A DNA stretch of 64,000 bases from Brienomyrus brachyistius (taxonomy: Eukaryota > Chordata > Actinopteri > Osteoglossiformes > Mormyridae), in assembly GCF_023856365.1 (NCBI RefSeq), contig NW_026042398.1, forward strand, positions 2,501 to 66,500. The letters are read 5' to 3'. Shown here one piece after another: positions 34,370 through 47,281 of this stretch. Every line of letters starts with the position of its first letter. Within the stretch, counting starts at the first letter, position 1. The notes under the pieces are model-generated. The model had not been told where the DNA came from and searched no databases. It saw only the letters and a list, made by a program, of their open reading frames with translations. The translations under genes and the position numbers were made by a program.

Positions 34370-37300
34370 TTAAACAGTCTCCAATAGCAAAACCAGTTTC
34401 TGCACTGGGCGTTCCACTACAGAAGGTTTACTGTAACATTGTCCTTTGTCCATCTTCCTTTCTCCAAAACGAAGCTTTACCTTTCTTACAAGTCCATCTT
34501 TGTCAGTTGTTGTGTCCATTACACGTGCTAATCTCCATTCATTGCGTGGCAAGTCATCCATTTTCTCCATCACAACATCTCCAACCTTCAAGTTTCTCCT
34601 TGGAGAGTGCCATTTCTGTCTTGTTGTGATGTTAGACAGATACTCCTTTTTCCAACGTGACCAAAACTGTTCTGATAAATACTGCACCTGCCGCCACCTT
34701 TTCTGTGCATAAATGTCCTCTTTAATGAATCTACCTGGCGGGGGCATAGATGACCTTGACTTCATCATTAGCAGGTGAGTGGGTGTTAATGGCTCGGGAC
34801 TGTTTGGATCACTTAAGTTGTCCACTGTAAGAGGCCTGCTGTTGACAATCGCCATTGCCTCATAAAAGAATGTCCTTAATGATGTGTCGTCCATTCTGCC
34901 TGATGAAAGAGAAACTGTTGAGCGCAGAACATTTCGGACAGTCCTGATTTGCCTTTCCCACACACCTCCTGTGTGGCTTGAATGAGGAGCGTGCATTTTG
35001 AAGTCGCATTGTTTCTCAGCAAGAAACGCAGTAATGCGATCACAGTCCATTTGTTTCAATGCTTCTTGCAGCTCATTTTTTGCGCCAACAAAGTTACTTC
35101 CTTGATCACACCTTATCTCACTGACAGCTCCTCTGATGGCTATGAAACAGCGGAGGGCATTTATAAAGGCGTCCGTGGTCATGTCGTCTAACATTTCCAT
35201 GTGCACTGCTCTGCAGCAAAAGCATGTAAAAATAAGTCCATAATGCTTGTTCACCTTACGAGCTTTCTTAGTTAGAAAAGGGCCAAAACAGTCCATTCCA
35301 CAGAATGTGAATGGTGGAGCTGGATCTAAACGCTGGACTGGGAGATCAGCCATTTTCTGTTCCTCAGTACCCCTTCTGAGTCTGCGACACCTTACACATT
35401 TCTGTATAAAGTTTCTTACAGCTTTGTTGATGCTTGGAATCCAAAATCCATTTGATCTGATTTCATTGATTGTCAGTCCCTTTCCTTGGTGCTGCACTTT
35501 ACTGTGGAAATGGCTGATTATTAGCTGAGTGACATGGTTACCCTTTGGAATTATCACTGGGTGTTTCAATATAGAGGAGAATGAAGCATCTTTAAGTCTT
35601 CCTCCCACCTTGAGGAGTCCATCACTATCAAGAAAGGTATCCATTTGATACAGTTTGCTTTTGTAGGGGAGTTCCTTTCCATTTTTAAGCAACTTTATCT
35701 CCACTGCATACTCCCTGGCTTGTATGTCTTTCAGAATAACATGTTGTGCGTTTTGTCTTTCTTGTACAGTACTGTGGCTTGTTGTTTTCTCTCTCTTAGC
35801 ACAGCGAATGAGGCGAGCTAGGGCTTGAGTGGCCTTGTACCATGATGAAAATTTTGTTAACCTCTCTGATAAACCTTTCTTCTCTGCTTTGAGGGTGTTC
35901 AGTGTATGTACCGTTTTGACTTCTGGATCCCCGAGTAGTATGTTTTCGCCAATTCCTGAAGCTGGAGGAACTTCCTTCTCCCACAGAAACTGTGGCCCTT
36001 TGAACCAGACTGATGTTATAAGCTCACCCACACTGGAACCTCTGGAGGCGATGTCTGCAGGATTCTGGTCAGAAGGCACATATCTCCACTGCTGAGGGAA
36101 GCTGTTAGTCCTTATCTTTTGAATTCTGTTGGAGACAAATGTGTGAAACCGACGTGCTTCATTATTAATGTAGCCTAAAACTACCTTTGAGTCAGTCCAG
36201 AAGTACTCTTCACTCTGTGTCAATCCAAGCTCGTCCCTTAACATGTTACTTGCATTAATGGAGACAACCGCAGCTGTCAGTTCAAGATGTGGGATTGTTG
36301 TTATCTTGATAGGAGCCACTCTAGTCTTTGCTGTAACTAAAGCACAATGCACTTTATCATCTTGGTTTATATGTTTTAAATAAGAACACTGGCCATAGCC
36401 ATGTGAGCTGGCATCAGAAAAATGATGCAACTCTCTTTTCACTATTTGCCCAAAGTCTGTAGGAACATAACAGCGTGGAATTGTGATTTTCTGTAAGTTC
36501 CTTAAGTCACTGTTCCAATTGTCCCACACTGGCCTTAATTCACTGGAGAGGGGGTCATCCCAGCCTGAGCCTTGTTTGCAGGTCTCCTGAAGCACCCGTT
36601 TGCCTGTGAGCACAAAGGGGGAGATGAATCCCAGTGGGTCGTAAAGAGATGCGACAGTAGATAGGATGCCACGCCGTGTAGCAGGTTGTTCGTTGGGTCG
36701 AAAGCGAAATCTGAGTGTGTCTGATTCAATATGCCAGTGAATGCCTAGCGCTCTTTCAAGTTTAGAGTCATTGAGTGTCAGATCACATGCCTGCTGTGAA
36801 GGAGCACGTTCAGATGGTGGGATGCTGTTTAACACAGTTTGGTCGTTGCTTACAAACTTGTGCAGTCTGAGGCCACCTGATGCGCAGATTGTCTGAGCAT
36901 CTTGGGCGAGCTGAACAGCTTCTTTGATGCTTGCAGTGCTTGTCACCCCATCGTCCACATAAAAATCTTTCATTATGAACTGAGATGCAAGGGGGAACTG
37001 TGTCTCATTTTCTTTGGCAAGATACTTTAAACCGTAATTTGCACATCCTGGTGATGATGAAGCGCCGAAGAGGTGAACCTTCATTCGGAATTCTTGGGGC
37101 TCTGTGTTCATGTTGCCATTTTTCCACCATAAAAATCTTAAATAGTCTCTATCTGATTCATGCACAAAAAATTGGTGGAACATTTTCTTAATGTCGCACA
37201 ACAATGCAACTTCATGCAGTCTAAATCTGATGAGAACTCCATTTAGATTATTTAGCAAATCTGGGCCAGACAGCAGATGGTCGTTCAGACTGGTACCTTT

Positions 37301-39616
37301 TTACTTAGCTGAGGCATCGAAGACTACCCTCAGTTTGTCTGGTTTCTGGGGATGATATATCCCGTGGTGGGGAATATACCACCTTTCTCCTTCCTTTGCT
37401 TCACTTTCCACTTCCTCTGCTTTTCCTCTTTCTAGGACTTCATTCATAAACTTCACATACTGCTCCTTATGCCTTTGGTCCTTTGACAGTTTGTTTTTGA
37501 GACTTTGAAGTCGCCCAATGGCCATTTGCTTGTTGTCCGGTAAGAGTGGTCGTTCTTTAAATGGAAGTGGCATTTCGTAATGTCCTTCAGTATTTTTATA
37601 AATTCCTTCCTTTAATGTCTTTAGAAAGAGAATGTCGTCTTGAGACACTGACCTGTTGTCCTTGACGTCATCCTTGAAGTCTGACTCGAGAACCTTAAGT
37701 GCATCAGCTGGAGTCACTAGGGGGAGCTCTTTTACTGTTATTTTGTGACACACAGTGCTGAAGGAGTCATTGTGAGATGATGTGGGGCCAACAATACTCC
37801 AGCCCAATGCTGTGCGGACTGCATAGGGTTCGTTCTCCTCTCCTAATATTACCTGCCTCGGAGCCAGAGCCTTTGAGCAATTGTAGCCAATTAAAAGGCC
37901 AACTTCACATCCTAGATGCAGGGGAATCTCATTCACTATCTCCTTGAGATGATTCCATCGTTTTGCTGTTTCATAAGTAGGAATGTGAGAGCGGTTAACT
38001 GGTATACAGTCTTTGGTGTAAGCTGGAGGGAGTTCAATTGTTTCCGTGGAGTTGTAGCCTCTCACCTTGAGACCTGAAACACGTTCGCTTGGTACAACAG
38101 CATCTTTACCCAGCATTGTAGTGAGCCTTAATCTTATTGGAGTGGACTTTGCCTTGAGATCATTGGACACATCTTGGTCTATGAACACTGTGTCACTCTG
38201 AGTATCTAAGAGTGCATAAACAAGCTTCTCTGTACCTGGAAGTTGCTCTGAAGAGACCCATACTGGTACAATTATGGAAGTGCTGACACATTGTTCATTG
38301 TTTTCAACATTGAGAGACAGGGTAGTTGCAGTATGCTCTGTGTTGATCTGAATTGAGTCTGTAGTTGAATTTTTCTTGTCGTAGTTGAAGTCGTGCAGAC
38401 AGGTAGGGTGTTTTTTCTTGCACATTTCACACACAAGTCTGTAACGACATGCCTTTGCACTGTGTCCTGGTTTGAGACAACCATAACAGAGCCTTTTGTC
38501 CTTTATGTATTTCCTTCTCTCTTCAAGTGACTGGACCTTAAACCGTGGGCAAACATGAAGTTTGTGTCCATTGTCTTGACAGAGCATGCATGGTAGTTTA
38601 ACATTCAATCTTTGTTTTGCATTTTCTGTCTCTGTTAACACCTGCGTGTGGAGGACACTTGAGGTAGGCCTTTTTTCCCTTTGTAAGTTCCTTGCAGTGG
38701 CTGTGGTGAAGTCTGTAGAATGGAGAGCCTGGAATGATGTGATTGGGTTGCATACAATCTCTGATTCAGAAGACATGAACTCAGCAAAGTGCTTTAAACC
38801 AGGAAATTTTCCAATATCTCTCATAAACTGAGTAGCTTGACGATTCCACCTTGCAGCAGCCCAATTTGGTAACTTTTGAACAAGTTTCTGGTTCTCCTCA
38901 CAATCGTTGAGAATGTTTAGGCCTTCAATGTAAGGCATCGCCTCATGGCATGTTTGAATGAAATCAGCAAATGCCCTAAATCCTTTAGAGTCATTTGTTT
39001 GTATCTTTGGCCATTTTGACAGCTTTTCTCTAAACGCTTTCTGAACAATAAATGGATGTCCATACCTTTGATTGAGGCGTTCCCATGCATCCTTATACGC
39101 GTCGCTGTCATTCCTGTAGAAGATGCCATCAAGTGTTTGTCGCGCTGCACCTCCCACATATTTCTATACAAGTTGTATAGTTTGTCAGCAGATGAGATGT
39201 TCTTCTTGTCAATGAGGGCAGTAAATGAAGCTTTCCACTCAATGAACTGTAGTGGGTCACCTTTGAACATGAATGGCTCTGGTATTGGCAGCCTGTTCAT
39301 GGAGATACTGTCTTGTACTGTTTGAGTTAAATAAATGACGTCTGCTTGAGGAGGTGGGGTGGAGACTACATTATTTGTAGGAGCTTGAACATAAGTGGAA
39401 ACTGCGGGGGGCTTCTGATCCCTTCTGCTATGGTCAACAGAATGAACACTTCTCACCTTTGATTTCCCGGTCATAAGTCATTAATCTGACTCGTGCAGCC
39501 TTTACTTCCTTTTCAGCCTTTAATCTCTGTAACTCACGTTTCTGTATTTCAAGCTCCTTATTTTGCCTTTCCTCTAGGAGTTGAATCTTCTTTTGTTTTT
39601 CCTCTTCTAGTAGCAC
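34370..39616 (-). pseudogene. BEL/Pao gag-pol polyprotein, broken by one stop and at least two frameshifts
   Basis: Order on the minus strand: a Glu/Lys-rich coiled coil (39616-39440), a gag region with IPEPFMFKGDPLQFIEWKASF, zinc knuckles (CMLCQDNGHKLHVC; CYGCLKPGHSAKAC; CEMCKKKHPTC), an aspartic protease (LLDTQSDTVFI), RT (DIKKMFHQF; FYVDDGVTS), RNase H (HHFSDASSHGYGQCSY), an integrase zinc finger (H-x4-H ... CVRCRR), integrase catalytic residues in GMDCFGP, CDQGSNF and GGVWERQIR, and a C-terminal DUF5641-type segment (RNLKVGDVVMEKMDDLP). An in-frame stop at about 37300 splits protease and RT. Frameshifts lie near 39160 and near 39450. The long intact RT-integrase frame (962 aa) suggests moderate age. 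Confidence 0.95.
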
Positions 39617-39657
39617 TTCATACTCTACTTCTTTGGCTGCTAATTCTGCTAATATAC

Positions 39658-39774
39658 TCCTTTATTTAACCTTGCCTTGTGAACTCACCGTAAGAGCTAT
39701 AAAGTGTACAGAAAATACTCACTATTAGTAGCTCAGACAGCAAGTTACCTTTAACATATTTCCTTATTTCAAAA
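39658..39774 (-). repeat. Truncated 5' LTR fragment of the BEL/Pao element
   Basis: Aligns with 30967-31084 of the left LTR with few differences (tcctttatttaaccttgcct ... gctcagacagcaagttacct). Both flanks are abrupt: coiled-coil gag coding on the left, and LINE unit 5 starting at tatctcactg on the right. The outer LTR and the leader have been lost by deletion or recombination. Confidence 0.9.
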
Positions 39775-41341
39775 TATCTCACTGCTGATTTCCTGGAGCT
39801 GCTAGATTCCCTCAACCTACAACAACAACATGTTGATGTCCCCACACATTCCAGGGGTCACACACTTGACTTGGTGTCAAGTGAGGCCAAGCACAGAGCC
39901 CTGTGGGACACCACAGGTGACGTTGTGGATGTGAGATTTTGCGCTGCCAAGGGTGACATGTTCGGTTCTGCCAGTTAGGTATGACGTGAACCAGTTATGA
40001 ACAGTTCCTGAGAGTCCAATGGTGCATTGCAGGCGGTGAAAGAGGATGTTATGGTCTATTGTGTCAAAAGCAGCTGTCAGGTCAAGGAGGATGAGTATAG
40101 AAGGGGAACCAGTATCTGCCGTCATCAGAAGATCATTGGTGACCCTGAACAGGGCTGGTTCGGTGCTATGGCCAGGGCGGAAACCGGACTGAAATTTTTC
40201 AAACAGGTTATTCAGTTTGAGGTGATCATGAAGTTGTGCTGCAACTGTTTTTTTCCAGAACTTTAGAGAGGCATGGAAGATTGGAGATGGGCCTATAGTT
40301 AGAGAGAACTTCAGAGTCCATGGTGGGTTTTTTCAATAGAGGTCTGATGACAGCAGTTTTTAAAGTAGAAGGAATATGGCCAGTCAGGAGGGATTGGTTT
40401 ATGATCCTGGTGATGAGTGGAGAGACGGCAGAGATGTTGACCTTTAGCAGGGCTGAAGGGAAAGGGTCCAGGGAACTGGTAGATGGTTTCATTTTCCTGA
40501 TGACGTTCTCCACCTCTTCCCGTGGTGGTAGCAGAGAAGGAGCAAAGTGGCTGGACCTTCTCAGGTAGTAGGTCAACAGTTGGAGGAGGCAAGATATTCG
40601 TGATGGAGAGGTATGAACGGATATTATCAACTTTTTGTCTGAAGAAATTGATGTGCATGTTGCACCTCTCCGCGGTAGCCTCAGAGTGGGCAGGTGAAGG
40701 AGGTTTGAGAAGGTGATTTATAGTTGAAAATAGTATCTTGGAGTTTCTGGAACTGTTGCTGATGATGGTGGAATAGAACCTTGACCGTGCAGCCTTCAGA
40801 GCTTATGCATACGCCCTCTTGTGTTCCCTGCAAGCCTGTTTGCGGACAGTCAACCCAGAGGGCTTGAGCCGCCGCTCAAGGACACTCCCAGCCGCCTTCA
40901 TTTTTCGTAGCTCGCAGGTGTACCAAGGTGCTGAGCACGAGAATGAGACAGATCTAGATGTTAAGGGGGCGTGGAATTCCAGGAGACTGCTCAGGGACTG
41001 GTTGTAGAAATATACGAGGTCAGCAACAGAGAGGGAGCTGACAGGTTCAGAGGAGAGAAATTTAAGGTCCAGGGCCAGGGCATCTGCATTGATGGTCTTC
41101 AGATTTCTGAAATGGATCTGACGTTTTGGTTTGATATGGGGGGAGAAAAAGGGCAGCTCCATTGACACTACTTTACGGTCCGAGATACCAAGATCATATA
41201 CCTGTAGATTACTGATGGGGGCGAAGTTTGAAATGACCAAGTCACGTGTGTGACCCCTGGAATGTGTGGGGACATCAACATGTTGTAGGTTAAGGGAATC
41301 TAGCCGCTCCAGGAAATCAGCAGTGAGATAACCGGAAGTGG
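39775..41341 (-). mobile_element. L2-like LINE fragment, fold-back unit 5 (linker retained)
   Basis: Same fold-back design as units 3 and 4, but it retains the linker between endonuclease and RT (SLSVADLVYFYNQSLSSLLE; FSCSAPWYTCELRKMKAAG; KQACREHKRAYA on the minus strand), which gives about 350 extra bases. The left inverted arm is shortened and fused to the BEL LTR. An extra GT-GG base change near 40525 shifts the RT frame (REEVENV read after PP). Confidence 0.9.
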
Positions 41342-42607
41342 GCGTAACTCACCCTAGGAATGTCGTCGACACTAGAAACAAAGTTCCTCAGATCAGAGCT
41401 GATGAGTAAAGAAATAAAACTAGCATCAAAACAGGCAATGTACAAAAAACTATAATCATGTTAGCATATTAGCATCAAAACCGGAAGTGGGCGTAACTCA
41501 CCCTAGGAATGTCGTCGACACTAGAAACAAACTTCCTCAGATCCATCTTAATAAGTAGAGCCAAGTGAAGAAATTAGCGTCAAAACAAGCAATGTACCGA
41601 AAAAACTACAATCATGTTAGCATCAAAACCGGAAGTGGGCGTAACTCACCCTAGGAATGTCGTCAACACTAGAAACAAAGTTCCTCAGATCAGAGCTGAT
41701 GAGTAAAGAAATAGAACTAGCGTCAAAACAGGCAATGTACAAAAAACTATAATCATGTTAGCATATTAGCATCAAAACCGGAAGTGGGCGTAACTCACCC
41801 TAGGAATGTCGTCGACACTAGAAACAAAGTTCCTCAGATCAGAGCTGATGAGTAAAGACATAAAACTAGCGTCAAAACAGGCAATGTACAAAAAACTACA
41901 ATCATGTTAGCATATTAGCATCAAAACCGGAAGTGGGCGTAACTCACCCTAGGAATGTCGTCAACACAAGAAACAAAGTTCCTCAGATCAGAGCTGATGA
42001 GTAAAGAAATAAAACTAGCGTCAAAACAGGCAATGTACAAAAAACTATAATCATGTTAGCATATTAGCATCAAAACCGGAAGTGGGCGTAACTCACCCTA
42101 GGAATGTCGTCGACACTAGAAACAAAGTTCCTCAGATCAGAGTTGATGAGTAGAGTAAAGACATAAAACTAGCATAAAAACCGGCAATGTACAATAAACT
42201 ACAATCATGTTAGCATCAAAACCAGAGGTGGGCGTAACTCACCCTAGGAATGTTGTCGACACTAGAAACGAAGTTCCTCAGATCAGAGCTGATGAGTAGA
42301 GTAAAGACATAAAACTAGCGTCAAAACAGGCAATGTACAGAAAAAACTACAATCATGTTAGCATCAAAACTGGAAGTGGGCGTAACAGCCTAGGAATGTC
42401 GTCGACACTAGAAACAAAGTTCCTCAGATCAGAGTTGATGAGTAGAGTAAAGACATAAAACTAGCATCAAAACAGGCAATGTACAAAAAACTACAATCAT
42501 GCTAGCATATTAGCATCAAAACCGGAAGTGGGCGTAACTCACCCTAGGAATGTCGACGACACTAGAAACAAAGTTCCTCAGATCAGAGTTGATGAGTAGA
42601 GTAAAGA
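41342..42607. repeat. ~150-bp satellite array, segment 6
   Basis: About nine monomers. Here most carry gtcgtcgacactag or gtcgtcaacac and the gctgatgagtaaagaaat ending; type II monomers are rare compared with segments 3 and 4, so this array belongs to a different local subfamily. Confidence 0.9.
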
Positions 42608-44179
42608 CCACTTCCGGTTATCTCACTGCTGATTTCCTGGAGCTGCTAGATTCCCTCAACCTACAACAACATGTTGATGTCCCCACACATTCCAGGGGTC
42701 ACACACTTGACTTGGTGTCAAGTGAGGCCAAGCACAGAGCCCTGTGGGACATCACAGGTGACGTTGTGGATGTGAGATTTTGCGCTGCCAAGGGTGACAT
42801 GTTCGGTTCTGCCAGTTAGGTATGACGTGAACCAGTTATGAACAGTTCCTGAGAGTCCAATGGTGCATTGCAGGCGGTGAAAGAGGATGTTATGGTCTAT
42901 TGTGTCAAAAGCAGCTGTCAGGTCAAGGAGGATGAGTATAGAAGGGGAACCAGTATCTGCCGTCATCAGAAGATCATTGGTGACCCTGAACAGGGCTGGT
43001 TCGGTGCTATGGCCAGGGCGGAAACCGGACTGAAATTTTTCAAACAGGTTATTCAGTTTGAGGTGATCATGAAGTTGTGCTGCAACTGTTTTTTTCCAGA
43101 ACTTTAGAGAGGCATGGAAGATTGGAGATGGGCCTATAGTTAGAGAGAACTTCAGAGTCCATGGTGGGTTTTTTCAATAGAGGTCTGATGACAGCAGTTT
43201 TTAAAGTAGAAGGAATATGGCCAGTCAGGAGGGATTGGTTTATGATCCTGGTGATGAGTGGAGAGACGGCAGAGATGTTGACCTTTAGCAGGGCTGAAGG
43301 GAAAGGGTCCAGGGAACTGGTAGATGGTTTCATTTTCCTGATGACGTTCTCCACCTCTTCCCGTGGTGGTAGCAGAGAAGGAGCAAAGTGGCTGGACCTT
43401 CTCAGGTAGTAGGTCAACAGTTGGAGGAGGCAAGATATTCGTGATGGAGAGGTATGAACGGATATTATCAACTTTTTGTCTGAAGAAATTGATGTGCATG
43501 TTGCACCTCTCCGCGGTAGCCTCAGAGTTGGCAGGTGAAGGAGGTTTGAGAAGGTGATTTATAGTTGAAAATAGTATCTTGGAGTTTCTGGAACTGTTGC
43601 TGATGATGGTGGAATAGAACCTTGACCGTGCAGCCTTCAGAGCTTATGCATACGCCCTCTTGTGTTCCCTGCAAGCCTGTTTGCGGACAGTCAACCCAGA
43701 GGGCTTGAGCCGCCGCTCAAGGACACGCCCAGCCGCCTTCATTTTTCGTAGCTCGCAGGTGTACCAAGGTGCTGAGCACGAGAATGAGACAGATCTAGAT
43801 GTTAAGGGGGCGTGGAATTCCAGGAGACTGCTCAGGGACTGGTTGTAGAAATATACGAGGTCAGCAACAGAGAGGGAGCTGACAGGTTCAGAGGAGAGAA
43901 ATTTAAGGTCCAGGGCATCTGCATTGATGGTCTTCAGATTTCTGAAATGGATCTGACGTTTTGGTTTGATATGGGGGGAGAAAAAGGGCAGCTCCATTGA
44001 CACTACTTTACGGTCCGAGATACCAAGATCATATACCTGTAGATTACTGATGGGGGCGAAGTTTGAAATGACCAAGTCACGTGTGTGACCCCTGGAATGT
44101 GTGGGGACATCAACATGTTGTTGTAGGTTAAGGGAATCTAGCCGCTCCAGGAAATCAGCAGTGAGATAACCGGAAGTGG
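42608..44179 (-). mobile_element. L2-like LINE fragment, fold-back unit 6 (linker retained)
   Basis: Full fold-back copy of the linker-retaining type: both inverted ends begin ccacttccggttatctc. Closely matches unit 5 across the body, including the same RT frameshift, with small differences such as a six-base deletion near 43914. Confidence 0.92.
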
Positions 44180-45008
44180 GCGTAACTCACCCTAGGAATG
44201 TCGTCGACACTAGAAACAAAGTTCCTCAGATCAGAGTTGATGAGTAAAGAAATAAAACTAGCATCAAAACAGGCAATGTACAAAAAACTATAATCATGTT
44301 AGCATATTAGCATCAAAACCGGAAGTGGGCGTAACTCACCCTAGGAATGTCGTCGACACTAGAAACAAAGTTCCTCAGATCAGAGTTGATGAGTAGAGTA
44401 GACATGAAACTAGCATCAAAACCGGCAATGTACAAAAAACTACAATCATGTTAGCATATTAGCATCAAAACCGGAAGTGGGCGTAACTCACCCAAGGAAT
44501 GTCGTCGACACTAGAAACAAAGTTCCTCAGATCAGAGCTGATGAGTAAAGACATAAAACTAGCGTCAAAACAGGCAATGTACAAAAAACTACAATCATGT
44601 TAGCATATTAGCATCAAAACCGGAAGTGGGCGTAACTCACCCTAGGAATGTCGTCGACACTAGAAACAAAGTTCCTCAGATCAGAGCTGATGAGTAAAGA
44701 AATAAAACTAGCGTCAAAACAGGCAATGTACAAAAAACTATAATCATGTTAGCATATTAGCATCAAAACCGGAAGTGGGCGTAACTCACCCTAGGAATGT
44801 CGTCGACACTAGAAACAAAGTTCCTCAGATCAGAGTTGATGAGTAGAGTAAAGACATAAAACTAGCATCAAAACAGGCAATGTACAAAAAACTACAATCA
44901 TGCTAGCATATTAGCATCAAAACCAGAAGTGGGCGTAACTCAGCCTAGGAATGTCGTCGACACTAGAAACAAAGTTCCTCAGATCAGAGTTGATGAGTAG
45001 AGTAAAGA
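44180..45008. repeat. ~150-bp satellite array, segment 7
   Basis: About five and a half monomers similar to segment 6. Final occurrence of the satellite in the window. Confidence 0.9.
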
Positions 45009-46335
45009 CCACTTCCGCTTATCTCACTGCTGATTTCCTGGAGCTGCTAGATTCCCTCAACCTACAACATGTTGATGTCCCCACACATTCCAGGGGTCAC
45101 ACACTTGACTTGGTGTCAAGTGAGGCCAAGCACAGAGCCCTGTGGGACACCACAGGTGACGTTGTGGATGTGAGATTTTGCGCTGCCAATGGCGACATGT
45201 TCGGTTCTGCCAGTTAGGTATGACGTGAACCAGTTATGAACAGTTCCTGAGAGTCCAATGGTGCATTGCAGGCGGTGAAAGAGGATGTTATGGTCTATTG
45301 TGTCAAAAGCAGCTGTCAGGTCAAGGAGGATGAGTATAGAAGGGGAACCAGTATCTGCCGTCATCAGAAGATCATTGGTGACCCTGACCAGGGCTGGTTC
45401 GGTGCTATGGCCAGGGCGGAAACCGGACTGAAATTTTTCAAACAGGTTATTCAGTTTGAGGTGATCATGAAGTTGTGCTGCAACTGTTTTTTTCCAGAAC
45501 TTTAGAGAGGCATGGAAGAATGGAGATGGGCCTATTGTTAGAGAGAACTTCAGAGTCCATGGTGGGTTTTTTCAATAGAGGTCTGATGATAGCAGTTTTT
45601 AAAGTAGAAGGAATATGGCCAGTCAGGAGGGATTGGTTTATGATCCTGGTGATGAGTGGAGAGACGGCAGAGATGTTGACCTTTAGCAGGGCTGAAGGGA
45701 AAGGGTCCAGGGAACTGGTAGATGGTTTCATTTTCCTGATGACGTTCTCCACCTCTTCCCGTGGTGGTAGCAGAGAAGGAGCAAAGTGGCTGGACCTTCT
45801 CAGGTAGTAGGTCAACAGTTGGAGGAGGCAAGATATTCGTGATGGAGAGGTATGAACGGATATTATCAACTTTTTGTCTGAAGAAATTGATGTGCATGTT
45901 GCACCTCTCCGCGGTAGCCTCAGAGTGGGCAGGTGAAGGAGGTTTGAGAAGGTGATTTATAGTTGAAAATAGTATCTTGGAGTTTCTGGAACTGTTGCTG
46001 ATGATGGTGGAATAGAACCTTGACCGTGCAGCCTTCAGAGCTTATGCATATGCCCTCTTGTGTTCCCTGCAAGCCTGTTTGCGGACAGTCAACCCAGAGG
46101 GCTTGAGCCGCCGCTCAAGGACACGCCCAGCCGCCTTCATTTTTCGTAGCTCGCAGGTGTACCAAGGTGCTGAGCACGAGAATGAGACAGATCTAGATGT
46201 TAAGGGGGCGTGGAAGTCCAGGAGACTGCTCAGGGACTGGTTGTAGAAATCTACGAGGTCAGCAACAGAGAGGGAGCTGACAGGTTCAGAGGAGAGAAAT
46301 TTCAGGTCCAGGGCCAGGGCATCTGCATTGATGGA
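45009..46335 (-). mobile_element. L2-like LINE fragment, fold-back unit 7 (right end lost)
   Basis: Left fold-back arm present (with ccacttccgcttatctc), RT and linker as in units 5 and 6, but it stops inside the endonuclease-linker border at gcattgatgg, where unrelated sequence (aagggaaatttatcac) begins. The right inverted arm is therefore missing. This marks the edge of the LINE-satellite domain. Confidence 0.9.
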
Positions 46336-47281
46336 AGGGAAATTTATCACAACATATCCAAAAAATACGAGTGAAATTTTTTAATTTTCAGAGTAAGTTT
46401 CCCCAAGTCTGGGTTAAGTGGGGCAAGGCAGGGAAAGGCTCCCAGGGTACCTGGGTGGATGTCCACACCAGTGAAGGTGCCTTAAACCCCAAATAACCTT
46501 CCCAAGACCCACAAGTGCCTACCTCCATGGGCCACCAGTCCTTTCCTTGACTTGGACCTATAGGGAAGGTACATCTAACATGAGGTAACTGTTAAGTTCC
46601 ACTCTAGTTCCACTCCAAAAGGACACTCCAGGACAACTCTTGATTCACCTTTTTGATAACCTACAAAGCACAGATACAGAGGTTCACCGTGTCATTTTGT
46701 AAGATGTTCAAACAATACATGAGCTTTTTAGATTACATTAATTAAATTAAGGTAAACAATTGAACCATTGTAAGTACTTCAAATGAATTAATAAAATTAA
46801 TCTAGTGAGTTAAGTTAAATAAAATAATAAATTTCATTAAATGCTCACTTCAAACAACAGAACAGTTAAACATCAAATGTAATAAAGACAATCAAACGTC
46901 TACAAGCTTTTTCATTTTAGTTAACTTTTTAACTAATAAAACCTAATAACATTTACCAACCATTGGTGTCTTTGGAGTAAACTCTTGAGTAGAGCTTGCT
47001 GTGCTGTTCCTTGGCTTGTTTGAAGACTAAGCTACTATTTCTGCTCAGGTGTTTTCATTTGTGATCAGCAGCCATTTTGCTGGTGCATTATGGGAAATGT
47101 AGTTCTCGACGGTGGTGGCAACCTTAGACCTACAACTGTTCAGTTATAACCCAACAGTAACTGTTCCAAAAAGCACCAGTACTTCCAACCCTAACTCTAA
47201 CCCTAATTTGCGGCCTTATAGTAAAACAAAAAAATCTAAATTTGTTAGCTGCAATTCACCAGTGCATCCCAGAAATTTAAC
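46336..47281. other. AT-rich flank; first 90 bp repeated at the window end
   Basis: No gene. The first 90 or so bases (aagggaaatttatcacaaca to ccccaagtc) recur at 63913-64000, cut by the window edge. A ccctaactctaaccctaa word at 47190-47208 is short and not a telomere array. A YY1/ZNF143-like motif lies at 47071-47103. Confidence 0.6.
47071..47103. promoter_or_regulatory. YY1-like plus ZNF143-like motif pair
   Basis: gccattttg matches the YY1 core, and gcattatgggaaatgtagt matches the reverse of the ZNF143/Staf site (actacatttcccataatgc). Such pairs occur in CpG promoters and also inside repeats. No transcript start or gene is evident next to it, so a repeat-borne site is as likely as a promoter. 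Confidence 0.4.

Larger units (their letters stand above)
30918..39774 (-). mobile_element. BEL/Pao LTR retrotransposon, decayed
   Basis: Minus-strand element inserted in satellite. The 3' LTR is on the left (30918-34216), the polyprotein relic occupies 34370-39616, and only 117 bp of 5' LTR remain (39658-39774). A polypurine tract (ggtgggag on the minus strand, 34217-34224) lies beside the LTR start TGTAAATGACCG. The 5' LTR fragment is fused directly to the gag coiled coil, so primer-binding site and polyprotein start are deleted. The other end is fused to LINE unit 5. No target-site duplication can be checked because the right LTR is truncated. Confidence 0.9.
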
